A stretch of DNA of 64,000 bases from Sebastes aleutianus (GCA_916700875.1 CAKAKS010000297.1:47501-111500); one strand, 5' to 3'. Shown: positions 21,609-31,339, counted from the first letter of the stretch. A program made the numbers and translations. The notes: generated by a model not told the origin, from the letters alone.

Positions 21609-22150
21609 CCTAGTAGTGACTCCTAGGAGTGACTCCTAGTGATGACTCCTAGCAGTGACTCCTAGTGATGACTCCTAGTAGTGACTCCTAGTAGTGACTC
21701 CTAGTGATGACTCCTAGTAGTGACTCCTAGTAATGACTCCTAGCAGTGACTCCTAGCAGTGACTCCTAGTAGTGACTCCTAGTGATGACTCCTAGTAGTG
21801 ACTCCTAGTAATGACTCCTAGCAGTGACTCCTAGTGATGACTCCTAGTAGTGACTCCTAGTAGTGACTCCTAGTGATGACTCCTAGTAGTGACTCCTAGT
21901 AATGACTCCTAGCAGTGACTCCTAGCAGTGACTCCTAGTAGTGACTCCTAGGAGTGACTCCTAGTGATGACTCCTAGTAGTGACTCCTAGTAATGACTCC
22001 TAGCAGTGACTCCTAGTGATGACTCCTAGTAGTGACTCCTAGTAGTGACTCCTAGCAGTGACTCCTAGTGATGACTCCTAGCAGTGACTCCTAGTAATGA
22101 CTCCTAGCAGTGACTCCTAGTGATGACTCCTGGCAGTGACTCCTAGTGAT
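21609..22150. repeat. 13-bp minisatellite, ~42 monomers, with a 13-monomer higher-order period
   Basis: Each monomer is GACTCCTAG plus four bases: TAGT (a), TGAT (b), CAGT (c), TAAT (d) or GAGT (e). In order the array reads a e b c b a a b a d c c a b a d c b a a b a d c c a e b a d c b a a c b c d c b c b. The block c-b-a-a-b-a-d-c-c-a-b-a-d (13 monomers, 169 bp) recurs immediately, with one e inserted the second time, and starts a third time. One monomer has CCTGG for CCTAG. Both edges lie inside a family A copy. Confidence 0.95.
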
Positions 22151-22292
22151 GTTTGAGACGTGTTTTCCGTCATTGTGTTACATCAAATTTTGCACGTGTT
22201 TTACTTTGTTTACGTACTAGTTTTAAGTTAGTTTTTGCAAAACCTAACTAGGTGGTTCTCTTGCCTGAACTGTAGACGTTTGCACTTCCTGT
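22151..22292 (-). repeat. Family A '-' copy, right flank of the 13-bp array
   Basis: GATGTTTGAGACGTGTTTTC, CGTGTTTTACTTTGTTTACG, AACCTAACTAGGTGGTTCTC and TTGCCTGAACTGTAGACGTT continue the family order where the left flank stopped. The array therefore replaced the GGACTTTCAACCAGGAGACC...GTGACGTTAGT portion. Confidence 0.75.
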
Positions 22293-22340
22293 CTGTCTCC
22301 CCTTGTTTCCTACCTGTCTTGCTGCCAACCAGTCCCTCTC

Positions 22341-22462
22341 TCAGCCCTGATCGTCTCCCTCCCTTAGCCCTGATCGTCCCCCTCCCCGTCCCTCCCTCAG
22401 CCCTGATCGTCCCCCTCCCCGTCCCTCCCTCAGCCCTGATCGTCCCCCTCCCCGTCCCTTCC
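22341..22462. repeat. 33-bp pyrimidine-rich minisatellite, ~3.5 copies
   Basis: The unit AGCCCTGATCGTCCCCCTCC plus CCGTCCCTCCCTC starts at 22342 (short variant), 22366, 22399 and 22432. Confidence 0.9.
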
Positions 22463-22569
22463 CCAGCGCTGCAGCAGCTCCCGGTGTCTGAGTGTAAAGG
22501 TCTCGGTCGTCCTCAGAACACAACATATCTCAGTTTGTTGTAGCTGTAACCTGTTTGTGCTCTCTGCAG

Positions 22570-22673
22570 CTCTAAACTGTCTGCTGGTTCACCTGCAGAG
22601 AGTCTCTCTGTTCTTGGCAGCCGACGGCACTCAGAGCCCGCGAGGAGCTAACGGAGACGCCAACGTATACGAG
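22570..22673 (+). CDS. Candidate internal exon, gene unknown
   Basis: A 104-bp segment stands between a good acceptor (TGTTTGTGCTCTCTGCAG) and a near-consensus donor (GAG then GTGAGAA). Only one frame is open: two leading bases, then 34 codons beginning LNCLLVHLQRVSLFLAADG and ending with NGDANVYE, closing in phase 0. The other two forward frames hit stops. The composition (hydrophobic helix, then a polar Gly/Asn/Asp stretch) is compatible with real protein, but I do not recognise the family. A chance AG-ORF-GT arrangement is possible. Confidence 0.35.
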
Positions 22674-23186
22674 GTGAGAACACGTCTGTCCCGATTTAAA
22701 CTCACCTGATGTCACGGTCAGAGGAGCTTTAGCACGTTGTCACTCACAGCCTATATTTACCCCTAGATAACCTCATCATGTGTGTTTGTCATTGACAGAA
22801 TGAGGTCTGTATAAAGAGTCTGAATACTATTAATTAAAACATAAATGGAACATAAACTGTTGTGACGAAAAGGTTTAGATTGCTTTCAAAATAAAAACAG
22901 TTATAATAATATTAGCTTTTTAACAATCTCAACCAGAATGTACAAAATGTCATCCAGAGAAGCAAAATGACAATGTGATGACAGAAGGCTGCAGACGGTA
23001 TTAAACCATAGAAAGCAACAAACATTGTTTTCTATGGTTAAATATCATAAAGGAAAATGCTGATGGGTGTGAACCATCTCCTTCATTAAAGTCATATGCG
23101 GTCCATCCACAGCCCCGACCTCTACACCCTCGCTTCCCACTTAGCTTCATAAAGGACTATTTCTTACATCGGTACTGACTACGCTG
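22674..23186. other. No gene seen; possible intron
   Basis: AT-rich, no repeats recognised. If the flanking exon candidates are real, this is intron sequence. Confidence 0.3.
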
Positions 23187-23434
23187 GGGATGCACCGATA
23201 CCGGATCGGATATCGGGCAGATACTAACAGAAATAGATGGATCGGGTATCGATGACTATTCTATGTTTATATACTCTATACATTACACACTGGAATTTTA
23301 ATTCCCGTTTAAATGTTTACCATTTTGTTGCTGCATTAAAAAAGTTTACACTTGAATTTTAATAGATGTATGATTTATTATTTTAAAGATAAAAACAATT
23401 CTATTTTTATAAGTAAAATAAAAAAAAATATTTA
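23187..23434. mobile_element. hAT-type element end, other end not found
   Basis: GGGGATGCACCGATACCGGA and then GGATATCGGGCAGATAC are characteristic of hAT-family termini in fishes. The phrase GATGCACCGATACC is also the TIR core of the element at 55296. No matching GGTATCGGTGCATCCC end is found downstream before the GGTT array, so the copy is truncated or extends into it. Confidence 0.5.
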
Positions 23435-23878
23435 TGGTTGGTTGGTTGGTTGGTTGGTTGGTTGGTTGGTTGGTTGGTTGGTTGGTTGGTTGGTTGGTTG
23501 GTTAGTTGGTTGGGTTGGTTGGTAGGTTGGTTGGTTGGGTTGGTCGGTTGGTCGGTTGGTTGGTTGGTTGGGTTGGTTGGTTGGGTTGGTTGGGTGGTTG
23601 GTTGGGTTGGTTGGGTTGGTTGGTTGGTTGGGTTGGTAGGTTGGTTGGTTGGGGTGGTTGGGTTGGTTGGTTGGTTGGTTGGTTGGGTTGGTTGGTTGGT
23701 TGGTTGGTTGGTTGGTTGGGTTGGTTGGTTGGGTTGGTTGGGTGGTTGGTTGGGTTGGTTGGTTGGTTGGTTGGTTGGGTTGGTAGGTTGGTTGGTTGGG
23801 GTGGTTGGGTTGGTTGGTTGGTTGGGTTGGTTGGTTGGTTGGTTGGGTTGGTTAGTTGGTTGGTTGGTTGGTTGGGTT
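23435..23878. repeat. (GGTT)n array with GGGTT interruptions, ~445 bp
   Basis: The top strand consists almost entirely of G and T: GGTT units, irregularly replaced by GGGTT, GGTAG, GGGGTGG or GGTCGG. The first ~70 bp is near-pure GGTT. The opposite strand is AACC-rich. Long open frames (Trp/Gly/Val/Leu-rich forward, Asn/Gln/Pro/Thr-rich reverse) are by-products. The G runs make two-tier quadruplex folding plausible. Confidence 0.95.
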
Positions 23879-24571
23879 TAAGCATGAGGAGTGACATTAG
23901 TCAGGGTTAGGGTAAGAATATCAGGGTAAGCCAACCAGAGGCTGAGTAGGGCAGGTCATGCCTTTGCAAACTTAGTATGTGATCAGCAAGTACAACAGCA
24001 GAATGTGCTTTACTTACATTATATTCAATGTGCCTTTATGTGTTGTGTTAAGGTTTGCCTTTTTCGTGCACATTTGTTTGTGCAATGTGATGTGTATGTT
24101 TTTTTTTATTTTATGTGAAAAAAATTCATTAAACATATTTGTCAAAATGTATCCATCTTTGTAATTTACACACATTAATTATTTGCGGAAATTGAAAAGG
24201 AAATTAAAAAAAACATATGCATGTATATATGTAAGCCAGCACCCAGCAGTTGAAGGGTTATTATTTCCTCACTGTGTGTTAGCAGGCGGCAGGTATTTAT
24301 CACCTTTAAGGTGCAGCTGGTTGGTTCACTCAGCAGCTGATGTCAGTACAGAGAAGATGGAGGTAAAGAGCTGCTGTTTTATTCTCTGTCATTGTCCCTG
24401 ACGTATATTTCAGTTTAATTGTTCTGTGAAGAGAAAAGTTTTAATAAAATCCCAAATGGTGCGCTGTCAGTTAAAGTAAAAGAAAAAAGAAAAAAAGGTA
24501 TTTCTTTGTTTTGTCTGTCTGGTGACGGATCAGAACAAAGTGGAGTCTAAGTCTTGGTGTTTTCTCTACAG
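23879..24571. other. No gene seen
   Basis: AT-rich sequence with no tandem or coding signal. Confidence 0.35.
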
Positions 24572-24611
24572 GCTGACATTTCCTGCACAGAAGGTGGCCA
24601 AGGACACGCTG
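24572..24611 (+). CDS. Weak candidate micro-exon
   Basis: It is bounded by TGTTTTCTCTACAG and a GTTAGT donor. One leading base and 13 codons read LTFPAQKVAKDTL, ending in phase 0. An alternative acceptor at CCTGCACAG would give a 21-bp exon, KVAKDTL, also phase 0. The next candidate exon begins in phase 0, which is compatible. So short a segment can easily arise by chance. Confidence 0.18.
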
Positions 24612-24743
24612 GTTAGTGGTCTTAATGTGGGAGCGATCTGCACTCACTCCGACGGAGAAACAAACTCTGAAAAGTTCTCAGAGAGCATGCAGGCTTTTTA
24701 AACTCTTTTATGAGTTTGCCCTTCTGTGATCTCCACACCTCAG

Positions 24744-24821
24744 AAGACACCTGCCACAGCGAGGTCAACCAGCAGCTTCCACGCCATCAGAACCCTCAGG
24801 AAGAAACTCAAAGAGAACCAG
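24744..24821 (+). CDS. Candidate exon start running into a minisatellite
   Basis: After CTTCTGTGATCTCCACACCTCAG, phase 0 reads KTPATARSTSSFHAIRTLRK followed by KLKENQ. Nearly all codons end in G or C up to the first repeat unit, then a 24-bp array begins with the same reading frame. The basic Ser/Thr-rich composition looks protein-like, but I cannot name a family. The 3' boundary cannot be placed because potential donors (GTACGG) lie in every repeat unit. Confidence 0.3.
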
Positions 24822-25003
24822 CTCAGTACGGGGTCAGAGAGAGAACCAGCTCAGTACGGGGTCAGAGAACCAGCTCAGTACAGGGTCAGAGAACCAGCTC
24901 AGTACGGGGTCAGAGAACCAGCTTAGTACGGGGTCAGAGAACCAGCTCAGTACAGGGTCAGAGAGAGAACCAGCTCAGTACGGGGTCAGAGAACCAGCTC
25001 AGT
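24813..25003. repeat. 24-bp minisatellite, 8 copies
   Basis: The core CCAGCTCAGTACGGGGTCAG begins at 24818 and recurs with spacings of 28, 24, 24, 24, 24, 28 and 24 bp. The 28-bp steps carry an extra GAGA. Variants are CTTAG and GTACAGG. Confidence 0.95.
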
Positions 25004-25559
25004 CTATAAATGTGTCACACCTCCTCCACTAGTCTCTGATAATATAACTTCTAGAACAGGAACCTGATTTCATACGTAGCGTATCAGTATCTCAAAGCGT
25101 GTATTTACTGTATACATGTTTAGATATTCCACCACTCAGGCCTCCAGGCAGCTCTATAACCGTCCTCTATAACCGTTCTAATGGAACGTCTGATCCCGAC
25201 GGCATCTCATATCTGAACAAACTAATGAGATGAAAACATGCTGCTAACGTCGATGCTAAATGCTACCACTGGATTCATAATTGGTGGTTACATCAGCACC
25301 CCCGCAGATACCTACAGCGAAGGTAATATATGATCTAATAATGGACTTTCCTCCAACGCTCAACTATAGTACATGATGTACTGTGCGTGATGACTCCGTA
25401 TCCTGCTCTTATTATATTCCTGTAAAGTAATTGTTTCCATGATTTCATTTAGCGGGATGCTGTGAGAGCAGCAGCTGACGGTGGTGAGCGGAGGTACGTT
25501 TGTTAAAGGAATGTTTCTTCATGTTGTCATCACTCTCAACCTTTCTCCACCTCCATCAG
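25004..25559. other. No gene seen; possible intron
   Basis: A weak exon-like stretch, CGGGATGCTGTGAGAGCAGC, begins at 25453 after TTTCATTTAG and reads RDAVRAAADGGER. Its best donors (25484, 25494) leave very short introns and mismatched phases, so I do not call it. Confidence 0.25.
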
Positions 25560-25685
25560 AACCTTTTAGGAGAAATCACAGGAGGACCAACCCGACCAAT
25601 CACAGCTCCTGTTGTCTCCACATGGAACCTCTCACATGGAGAACGCCTGACGCTGAACAAAGAAGTGTTCATCCTCCTTAACTAG
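25560..25685 (+). CDS. Candidate terminal coding exon, gene unknown
   Basis: After the strong acceptor CTTTCTCCACCTCCATCAG, phase 0 gives 41 codons and a TAG stop. The peptide begins NLLGEITGGPTRPITAPVVS and ends with LTLNKEVFILLN. A second frame is also open but ends with a less protein-like composition. AATAAAA strings near 25847 and 25877 could serve as polyadenylation signals, though they lie in an A-rich array. Family unrecognised. It could be the last exon of the gene suggested by 22570-22673 and 24744. Confidence 0.33.
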   Translation, partial: NLLGEITGGPTRPITAPVVSTWNLSHGERLTLNKEVFILLN

Positions 25686-25772
25686 TGACATCATCCCAAA
25701 GAGAAACATGTTGGAAACATGCTAACGTGACACTATCTTCAGGCTAACATGGAAGAAAACAAAGTAAAGCTA

Positions 25773-25973
25773 CAACTTCAAACTTTAAACTTCAACTTAA
25801 AGAACTTAACTTAAACTTAAAAAATTAAAACTTAAAATCATAAACTTAATAAAACTTAACTTAAACTAATAAAACCTAAAACTTAAAATCTTAAACTTAA
25901 CTTAAACTTAACTTAAACTTAAAAAACTTAAACCTTAACTAATAAAACTTAAAACTAAAAAACTTAAACTGAA
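25773..25973. repeat. Degenerate (AACTTA)n array
   Basis: AACTTAAACTTAA-type units with drifting length. It ends at TTAAACTGAACTATAGCGG, which is family A sequence. Confidence 0.85.
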
Positions 25974-26275
25974 CTATAGCGGTTTTGTTGCCTAAAATCA
26001 AGGGACACCAACAGGGCGTGACACCAACAGGGCGTGACACCAACGGGGCGTGACACCTACAGGGCGTGACACCAACGGGGCGTGGCAGTGAGGGGCGTGA
26101 CAGCGAGGGCCGTGACACCAACGGGCTGGCGTGACACCAACGGGGCGTGACACCAACGGGGCGTGACACCAACGGGGCGTGAGACCAACGGGGTGTGACA
26201 CCAACGGGGCGTGACACCAACAGGGCTTGACACCAACGGTTGTAATGTGATGAATTGTGATGAGAACGTGCTGCA
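25974..26275 (-). repeat. Family A '-' copy enclosing a 16-bp minisatellite
   Basis: The left flank ACTATAGCGGTTTTGTTGCC and the right flank GTGATGAGAACGTGCTG match adjoining parts of the '-' copies at 18.98-19.07 and 31.63-31.72 kb. Between them, the single GTGACGCCAACGTGC motif of those copies is replaced by about 15 tandem units GTGACACCAACGGGGC (26002-26240), some with GTGGCAGTGAGGGGC. Confidence 0.8.
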
Positions 26276-26820
26276 CAGTCCTATCGATGCTGTCAGACTA
26301 CTCCACTGATCTACAGGTGGCAGTAACATACTCAGATGAGCTGCAATGCAGCAGCAAAGGTAAAGAAAAGAAGACTGTAAGCTGGTGACGCATGGATGTA
26401 AAACAATGCTGGATGTTAAATACGTCAACTTTCCAGATGTTTAATTTGGAAGGAAATCAACACCTCAACCTCAACCATCCACAAAAGCTTTGGCAGGTAA
26501 CACCCAATGTAAACAGAACCTGTTTGTTTGTGTGTTAGCTTATGTTCACAGGTTCACAATGACACCTTTACACATCTGTACCTGTACACACCTGTGTATT
26601 TATATAAACAGTGTGATGCATTCAATTCAAACACAATGTCATCACCGATACAAAACATTTATATACAATATTCCTTTCACTGCACAGTATATCACCAAAC
26701 ACTTCCTAGCTTCACTTCAGTTTCTAGCTACAGGTCTAAGTTGTGACAGATGTGACAGATGTGACAGTGTGTTGTCAGTCATCTCATCGACACCCGAGTA
26801 GAGACTGAAGCGTATCTGTT
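26276..26820. other. No gene seen
   Basis: Mixed sequence with short GTGACAGAT(GTGACAGAT) triplication at 26747-26767. No coding signal. Confidence 0.4.
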
Positions 26821-27400
26821 GTATCAGATGGAACAAAACCGTCTTCAGAAGACGATGTGGTTGTGGTGGTTGTTGTGATGAGCGGTGACTGGAGGCCGCA
26901 GTGTGCCGTCGCTGCTGCTACTGAACGGTGACTCTGTGTCTCTGTGTGTTGATGGAGGAGCTGAAGCTGCTTCTGTACAGTAAACCACTGAAGGATGAGA
27001 GCGTCAGCAGAGCACACTAATGTAAAGCGTCTGTCTGTCTGTCTGTCCATCACACCTGTCTTCACTGCTCTCCATCCTTTCATCGTCTCTGCAGCAGGCT
27101 GAGTGGGCAGCAGCAGCAGCAGCAGCGGCAGCAGCAGAGCCGCTCGCCTCTTCACGCCACTCCATGGGAGCATGGCGCCCCCCGGAGGCCGATCCTTCCA
27201 CCTCATCACCACCACCACCACCACCACCTCCTCCACCACCTCTTCCTCCTGCAGCAGTGGGGCACATCATGAATATTTCACCAGGTTTAACTCCACTTAA
27301 AATATGCATTCTAATTGGGCCTAAGTGCCGCAGCTCCACTCTAAGTAGCTTTCCAGATTTTTCCCCTCTCTAACTGACACGTTTCATATGCTTGATATGT
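26821..27400. other. Triplet-rich segment plus candidate conserved element
   Basis: CAG/GCAGCAG and ACC/CCT triplet tracts (27105-27255) produce open frames on both strands. The right part, 27255-27400, has conserved-looking phrases (CATCATGAATATTTCACCAG, ATATGCATTCTAATTGGGCC). I see no real gene. Confidence 0.3.
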
Positions 27401-28254
27401 TTTCTTAATGTTGCTTACTAATCTGCTTCTTCCTCCCGCTGAACTCTGCCGAACCTTCTCGCGTTTCAGAGAGCCTCTCGATTCACGACGGCATCGTGTC
27501 ATGTAACACGGAGGCACAGGGGAGACGGGGATCCACCTTGCTCACAACACCGGCACACTCGGGGCTGTAGTGGGAGAGTGTGTGAGGCTGCATGGAGATG
27601 ATTTAAACAGCATCAGAAACAAATATTAAATATAGTTATTATAGTGTTATTCACTGTATTAACACATCTTATGTTTGGGATTTTGTTAGCAGGTCTACAC
27701 TAACAGATTTTGCATTTAAAATCCGGAACAATACATCCAATAGATCCAGTTATAAGTTTGACGTGTAAGTTATAATTTCTTCACGTCTCTCTGACTCCTA
27801 TCGGCTGCTTCCGAATCACTTCCTCGTGTTTCCTCCTTCGTTTTTCTTTAAAGGTGCTATTAACATTGATAACATTCAGCCACTTGACGTCAAGCCTTGT
27901 TAGAAGTGGGAACCAAACGTCAGATATCTTCCACAGAGATAAACAACACATTCATTTTGGACCCGCCAAATGATTAATTCACAATCATAATATTTTTGTT
28001 TTTTTAGTAAAAGCGACTTTTATCTATAATTTTTGTAATTATTCTTCTACATAAAAATGTTATCAATAAGACCTTTAACTCTTGAATCACTTGCAGGACG
28101 CAGTATTTTAACCTCCAAGCTAACAAGTTAGCATTCAAGCTAACTCAAAGGAATAGTTACAAAATTTGTAAATACACCTTATATTAGATATTAGAGTATT
28201 AAATGAAAACATTTCTACCACTCTCATACCTGTACGATAAATATGAAGCTAGAA
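27401..28254. other. No gene seen
   Basis: AT-rich sequence, with GCTAACAAGTTAGC-like phrases near 28120. No recognised element. Confidence 0.4.
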
Positions 28255-28261
28255 CCAAGAC

Positions 28262-28305
28262 ACAGTTATCTTAGCTTAGCACAAAGACTGGAAACAGTGT
28301 AAAGG
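28262..28305 (+). repeat. Short dispersed repeat with AGCTTAGCACAAA core
   Basis: TTAGCTTAGCACAAAGACTG followed by GAAACAGTG. It matches 17370 and the inverse copy at 52356. Confidence 0.5.
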
Positions 28306-29115
28306 TATAAAAATGTGTCTCTAAAGTTCACTAAATAACAAATCCAGTGTTTCATTTGTACAAAAACTGAAATGTAACAGAGACAAGTTGTGTTTCCTTT
28401 TGCTTCCATGAAATTGAGAAGAAGCTTCACCTGAATTCCTTGTTTACTGGGAGACCATCAGGTCAGATCTGATGAGTCTTTATTCTATTTGCATGGTTGT
28501 TGATGGGAACGTCATTTCTCTCCTCTGTAAATAAGAACTCTGTGATAGTTGCGGACCTGAAGAAGGAAGAGTCCGGGACATCTACAGGACGTTACGCAGC
28601 CTGAAGACGAAAAGGCAGCTCTTGGCTGATGCATTAAAAACATGCAGTTCACAGGATGTGTGGAGCCCACACACATAATCATAAAATCCATCCCAACCAC
28701 AGCGAGAGCACCTTACTGCCAAACATACAGAGCAGCATCATCAGCAGCACAATCTGGACCAGAGACACGCTGCAGGAGTCGATTACTGGAGTCACTTCTG
28801 ACTGGATCTCCTTCAGACTCAGACTCGTGAAGAATGACGCAACATGAAGAGTTTTCCGATAAGGAACGAGGCAATGGTCATTTCTGTTATAGCAAAGGTT
28901 TTCGCGTATGGATCCACAGGTTTTTTTCACATTTTGTGAAATAATAAGAAACTTTACTCTTAAACAGACGTCATTATGGTAGATCTCCATCTCTCAAAAC
29001 AGTCAAACTATCTCAACTATTTGAAAATGTTCCAATTACATATCTTATTTTTCCGGCACTAAATGAATCCCTTATCATAAGCTATGTTTAAATATATTGT
29101 TACATTTTAAGGATC
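28306..29115. other. No gene seen
   Basis: Overlapping stop-free stretches at 28640-28990 on both strands have no domain features. Single-copy-looking DNA. Confidence 0.4.
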
Positions 29116-29117
29116 CT

Positions 29118-29290
29118 ATCTTACACCCGATACAAAGTGGCGCAAAAGTGCAGCGCGACTATCGTTGCTAGTTTCAGACCAGCGCAGTTGTCATTTTCAC
29201 GCCCACGTTGTGTAAGTAGCAAATATACGTGCGCCCATCTGTGGGTACAATCTGCTTATTAAACACACGGAGAGTTGAATAAGTTATCGT
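29118..29290. repeat. Unclassified dispersed repeat fragment
   Basis: TCTTACACCCGATACAAAGT, GTTTCAGACCAGCGCAGTTG, TTTTCACGCCCACGTTGTGT and GTGCGCCCATCTGTGGGTAC form a phrase set I know from fish genomes as a short repeat. Its class is not clear from one copy. Confidence 0.45.
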
Positions 29291-30055
29291 GCATTTGCTC
29301 AGATGCAGTCAAATGGAGTTGTTGATGGGAGAGTCCACCGGCCAACGACCACAGACCTGTCCCTGTCCTCCCTTCACAATACGCTACCTCTCATCAATAT
29401 GAGACGATTCCAGGGCTGAACAGAACAGTTGGAGGCTTCGAAGCTTCATTCTTAACGTTGATATTACAGTTCTAAATCAACATCTGAATGCTGCACTCCT
29501 TGTTTTTGCATGAAAAACACAGTGTTTCTGCACAGTTCCAGATAAAGATCAGGCTACACTAATATTATTAGTATTATACTATTTGTCCAAAGTCATTTCT
29601 AAAATTCATTTGTTTTTATCCAACGATATATTCTGCTTAAAAACATATTTATTGGCGTTTAGCCTTTCAAAACATTTTCACGACAGAAAAGCGCTCGCTT
29701 CTCCAATTTGCCAAATCCGCCATTGAAGCGCCAGCTGCAGGCGAACTTTAGGCCATGAACTGTAGATCCTTTAAACCGTTCACGCAGGACGCCAGTCTGA
29801 ACCAGTTTGAAGTTTGGGCTATGCGCACTTCGAGCTGCGAGCTGCCCGCTCCACTCGCGCTTTGCTTCCAGTATCCTGACATAATCATCATTTATACTAA
29901 ACTCTTGAAACACCTTGTTTTTAATAGACGCAGGTTAAATGATGAGGTGCCGACCAGTCTGGTTCGTCCATATTAAACTGTAGCTGGCTGTGTATCACTG
30001 TGTGGTGAAGCATTCAGATTTCCCTTCAGTGGAACTATAAGAGGACTAAACCAGG
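29291..30055. other. No gene seen
   Basis: The region 29640-29985 is low in repeats and has stop-free stretches on both strands (29659-29913 reverse, 29755-29976 forward) without recognisable motifs. Confidence 0.35.
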
Positions 30056-30222
30056 AGACACACACACACTAAAGGATGTAGGCGGGGGGGTGTCCTTGGC
30101 CACATTGTGTGTCTGTATGTAATTTAGTTGACACTTGGGGTGTAAATTTAGGCCGTAATGAGTCACGACTGCTGCAGAATTTAGACACAAACACACACAG
30201 CGACAACATTTATAACTCCGTG

Positions 30223-30224
<2 letters not shown>

Positions 30225-30271
<47 letters not shown>
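30225..30271. repeat. (AC)n microsatellite
   Basis: Uninterrupted 47-bp AC tract. Confidence 0.95.
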
Positions 30272-30274
<3 letters not shown>

Positions 30275-30372
30275 GGGGTCCACTATGGTTTGGAGTAGAA
30301 AGAGACTCACTGTTGGTTTCATCCTCGCTCGTCGCCGTAGTGACCGAGCTGCTTTGATCCTCCTCTCCACTA

Positions 30373-30374
<2 letters not shown>

Positions 30375-30417
<43 letters not shown>
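30375..30417. repeat. (TC)n microsatellite
   Basis: Uninterrupted 43-bp TC tract. A GA-rich tract of the opposite sense follows at 30522-30560. Confidence 0.95.
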
Positions 30418-30420
<3 letters not shown>

Positions 30421-30521
30421 CTGAAACATAATGGACGGCAGTAAGGCAGGCGCAGCGCTTTGTTGCCATGGCGATGGCAAAGGAACTAATAACCTGGTGG
30501 AGAGCAGATAAGGCCGTGAAC

Positions 30522-30560
30522 AGAGAGAGAGAGAGGGGAGAGGGGAGAGGGGAGAGGGGA
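30522..30560. repeat. (GA)n / (GGGGAGA)n tract
   Basis: GAGAGAGAGAGA followed by about four AGGGG(AG) units. Confidence 0.85.
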
Positions 30561-30600
30561 CGGGAGGATGGAGGCACAATGAAACACAAGGTGTGTGGGG

Positions 30601-31335
30601 AAGTATTATTACTGTGAGTATGAGTATTGTTACTGTGAGTCTGAGTATTGTTACTGTGAGTATGAGTATTGTTACTGTGAGTATGAGTATTGTTACTGTG
30701 AGTATGAGTATTGTTACTGAGTATGAATATTATTACTGTAAGTATGAGTATTGTTACTGTGAGTATGAGTATTGTTACTGTGAGTATGAGTATTGTTACT
30801 GAGTATGAATATTATTACTGTGAGTATGAGTATTGTTACTGAGTATGAATATTATTACTGTAAGTATGAGTATTGTTACTGTGAGTATGAGTATTGTTAC
30901 TGTGAGTCTGAGTATTATTACTGTGAGTCTGAGTATTGTTGCTGTGAGTCTGAGTATTATTACTGAGTATGAGTATTGTTACTGTGAGTATGAGTATTGT
31001 TACTGTTAGTATGAGTATTATTACTGTGAGTATGAGTATTATTACTATAAGTATGAGTATTATTACTGTAAGTATGAGTATTATTACTGTAAGTATGAGT
31101 ATTGTTATAATAACAATACTCATACTCACAGTAAGTATGAGTATTGTTACTGTGAGTCTGAGTATTGTTACTGTTAGTATGAGTATTATTACTGTGAGTC
31201 TGAGTATTGTTACTGTGAGTCTGAGTATTGTTACTGAGTATGAATATTATTACTGTAAGTATGAGTATTGTTACTGTAATAATACTCATACTCACAGTAA
31301 GTATGAGTATTGTTACTGTGAGTCTGAGTATAGTA
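30601..31335. repeat. 21-bp minisatellite (TATTGTTACTGTGAGTATGAG), ~35 copies, with two inverted units
   Basis: Monomers vary at a few sites (GTGAG/GTAAG/GTTAG, TATGAG/TCTGAG/TATGAA, GTT/ATT), and some are shortened by loss of TGTGAG. The unit length is a multiple of three, which opens long frames on both strands. Two units are inverted, at about 31107-31134 and 31276-31300, forming near-perfect palindromes with their neighbours. Confidence 0.95.
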
Positions 31336-31339
31336 TTTC

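Noticed and set aside
23435..23878. Interstitial telomere repeat
   Set aside because: Vertebrate telomere repeat is TTAGGG. This array is TTGG/TTGGG and only rarely contains TTAG.
23438..23910. Trp/Gly/Val/Leu-rich and Asn/Gln/Pro/Thr-rich open frames
   Set aside because: Translation of GGTT/AACC repeats in several frames on both strands.
25453..25493. Extra exon reading RDAVRAAADGGER
   Set aside because: Available donors give introns of about 62-76 bp before the next exon candidate, and most give a mismatched phase.
26784..27339. Reverse-strand secreted or membrane protein (Leu-rich stretch)
   Set aside because: The Leu/Ala runs are translated CAG triplets, several frames are open simultaneously, and there is no downstream domain.
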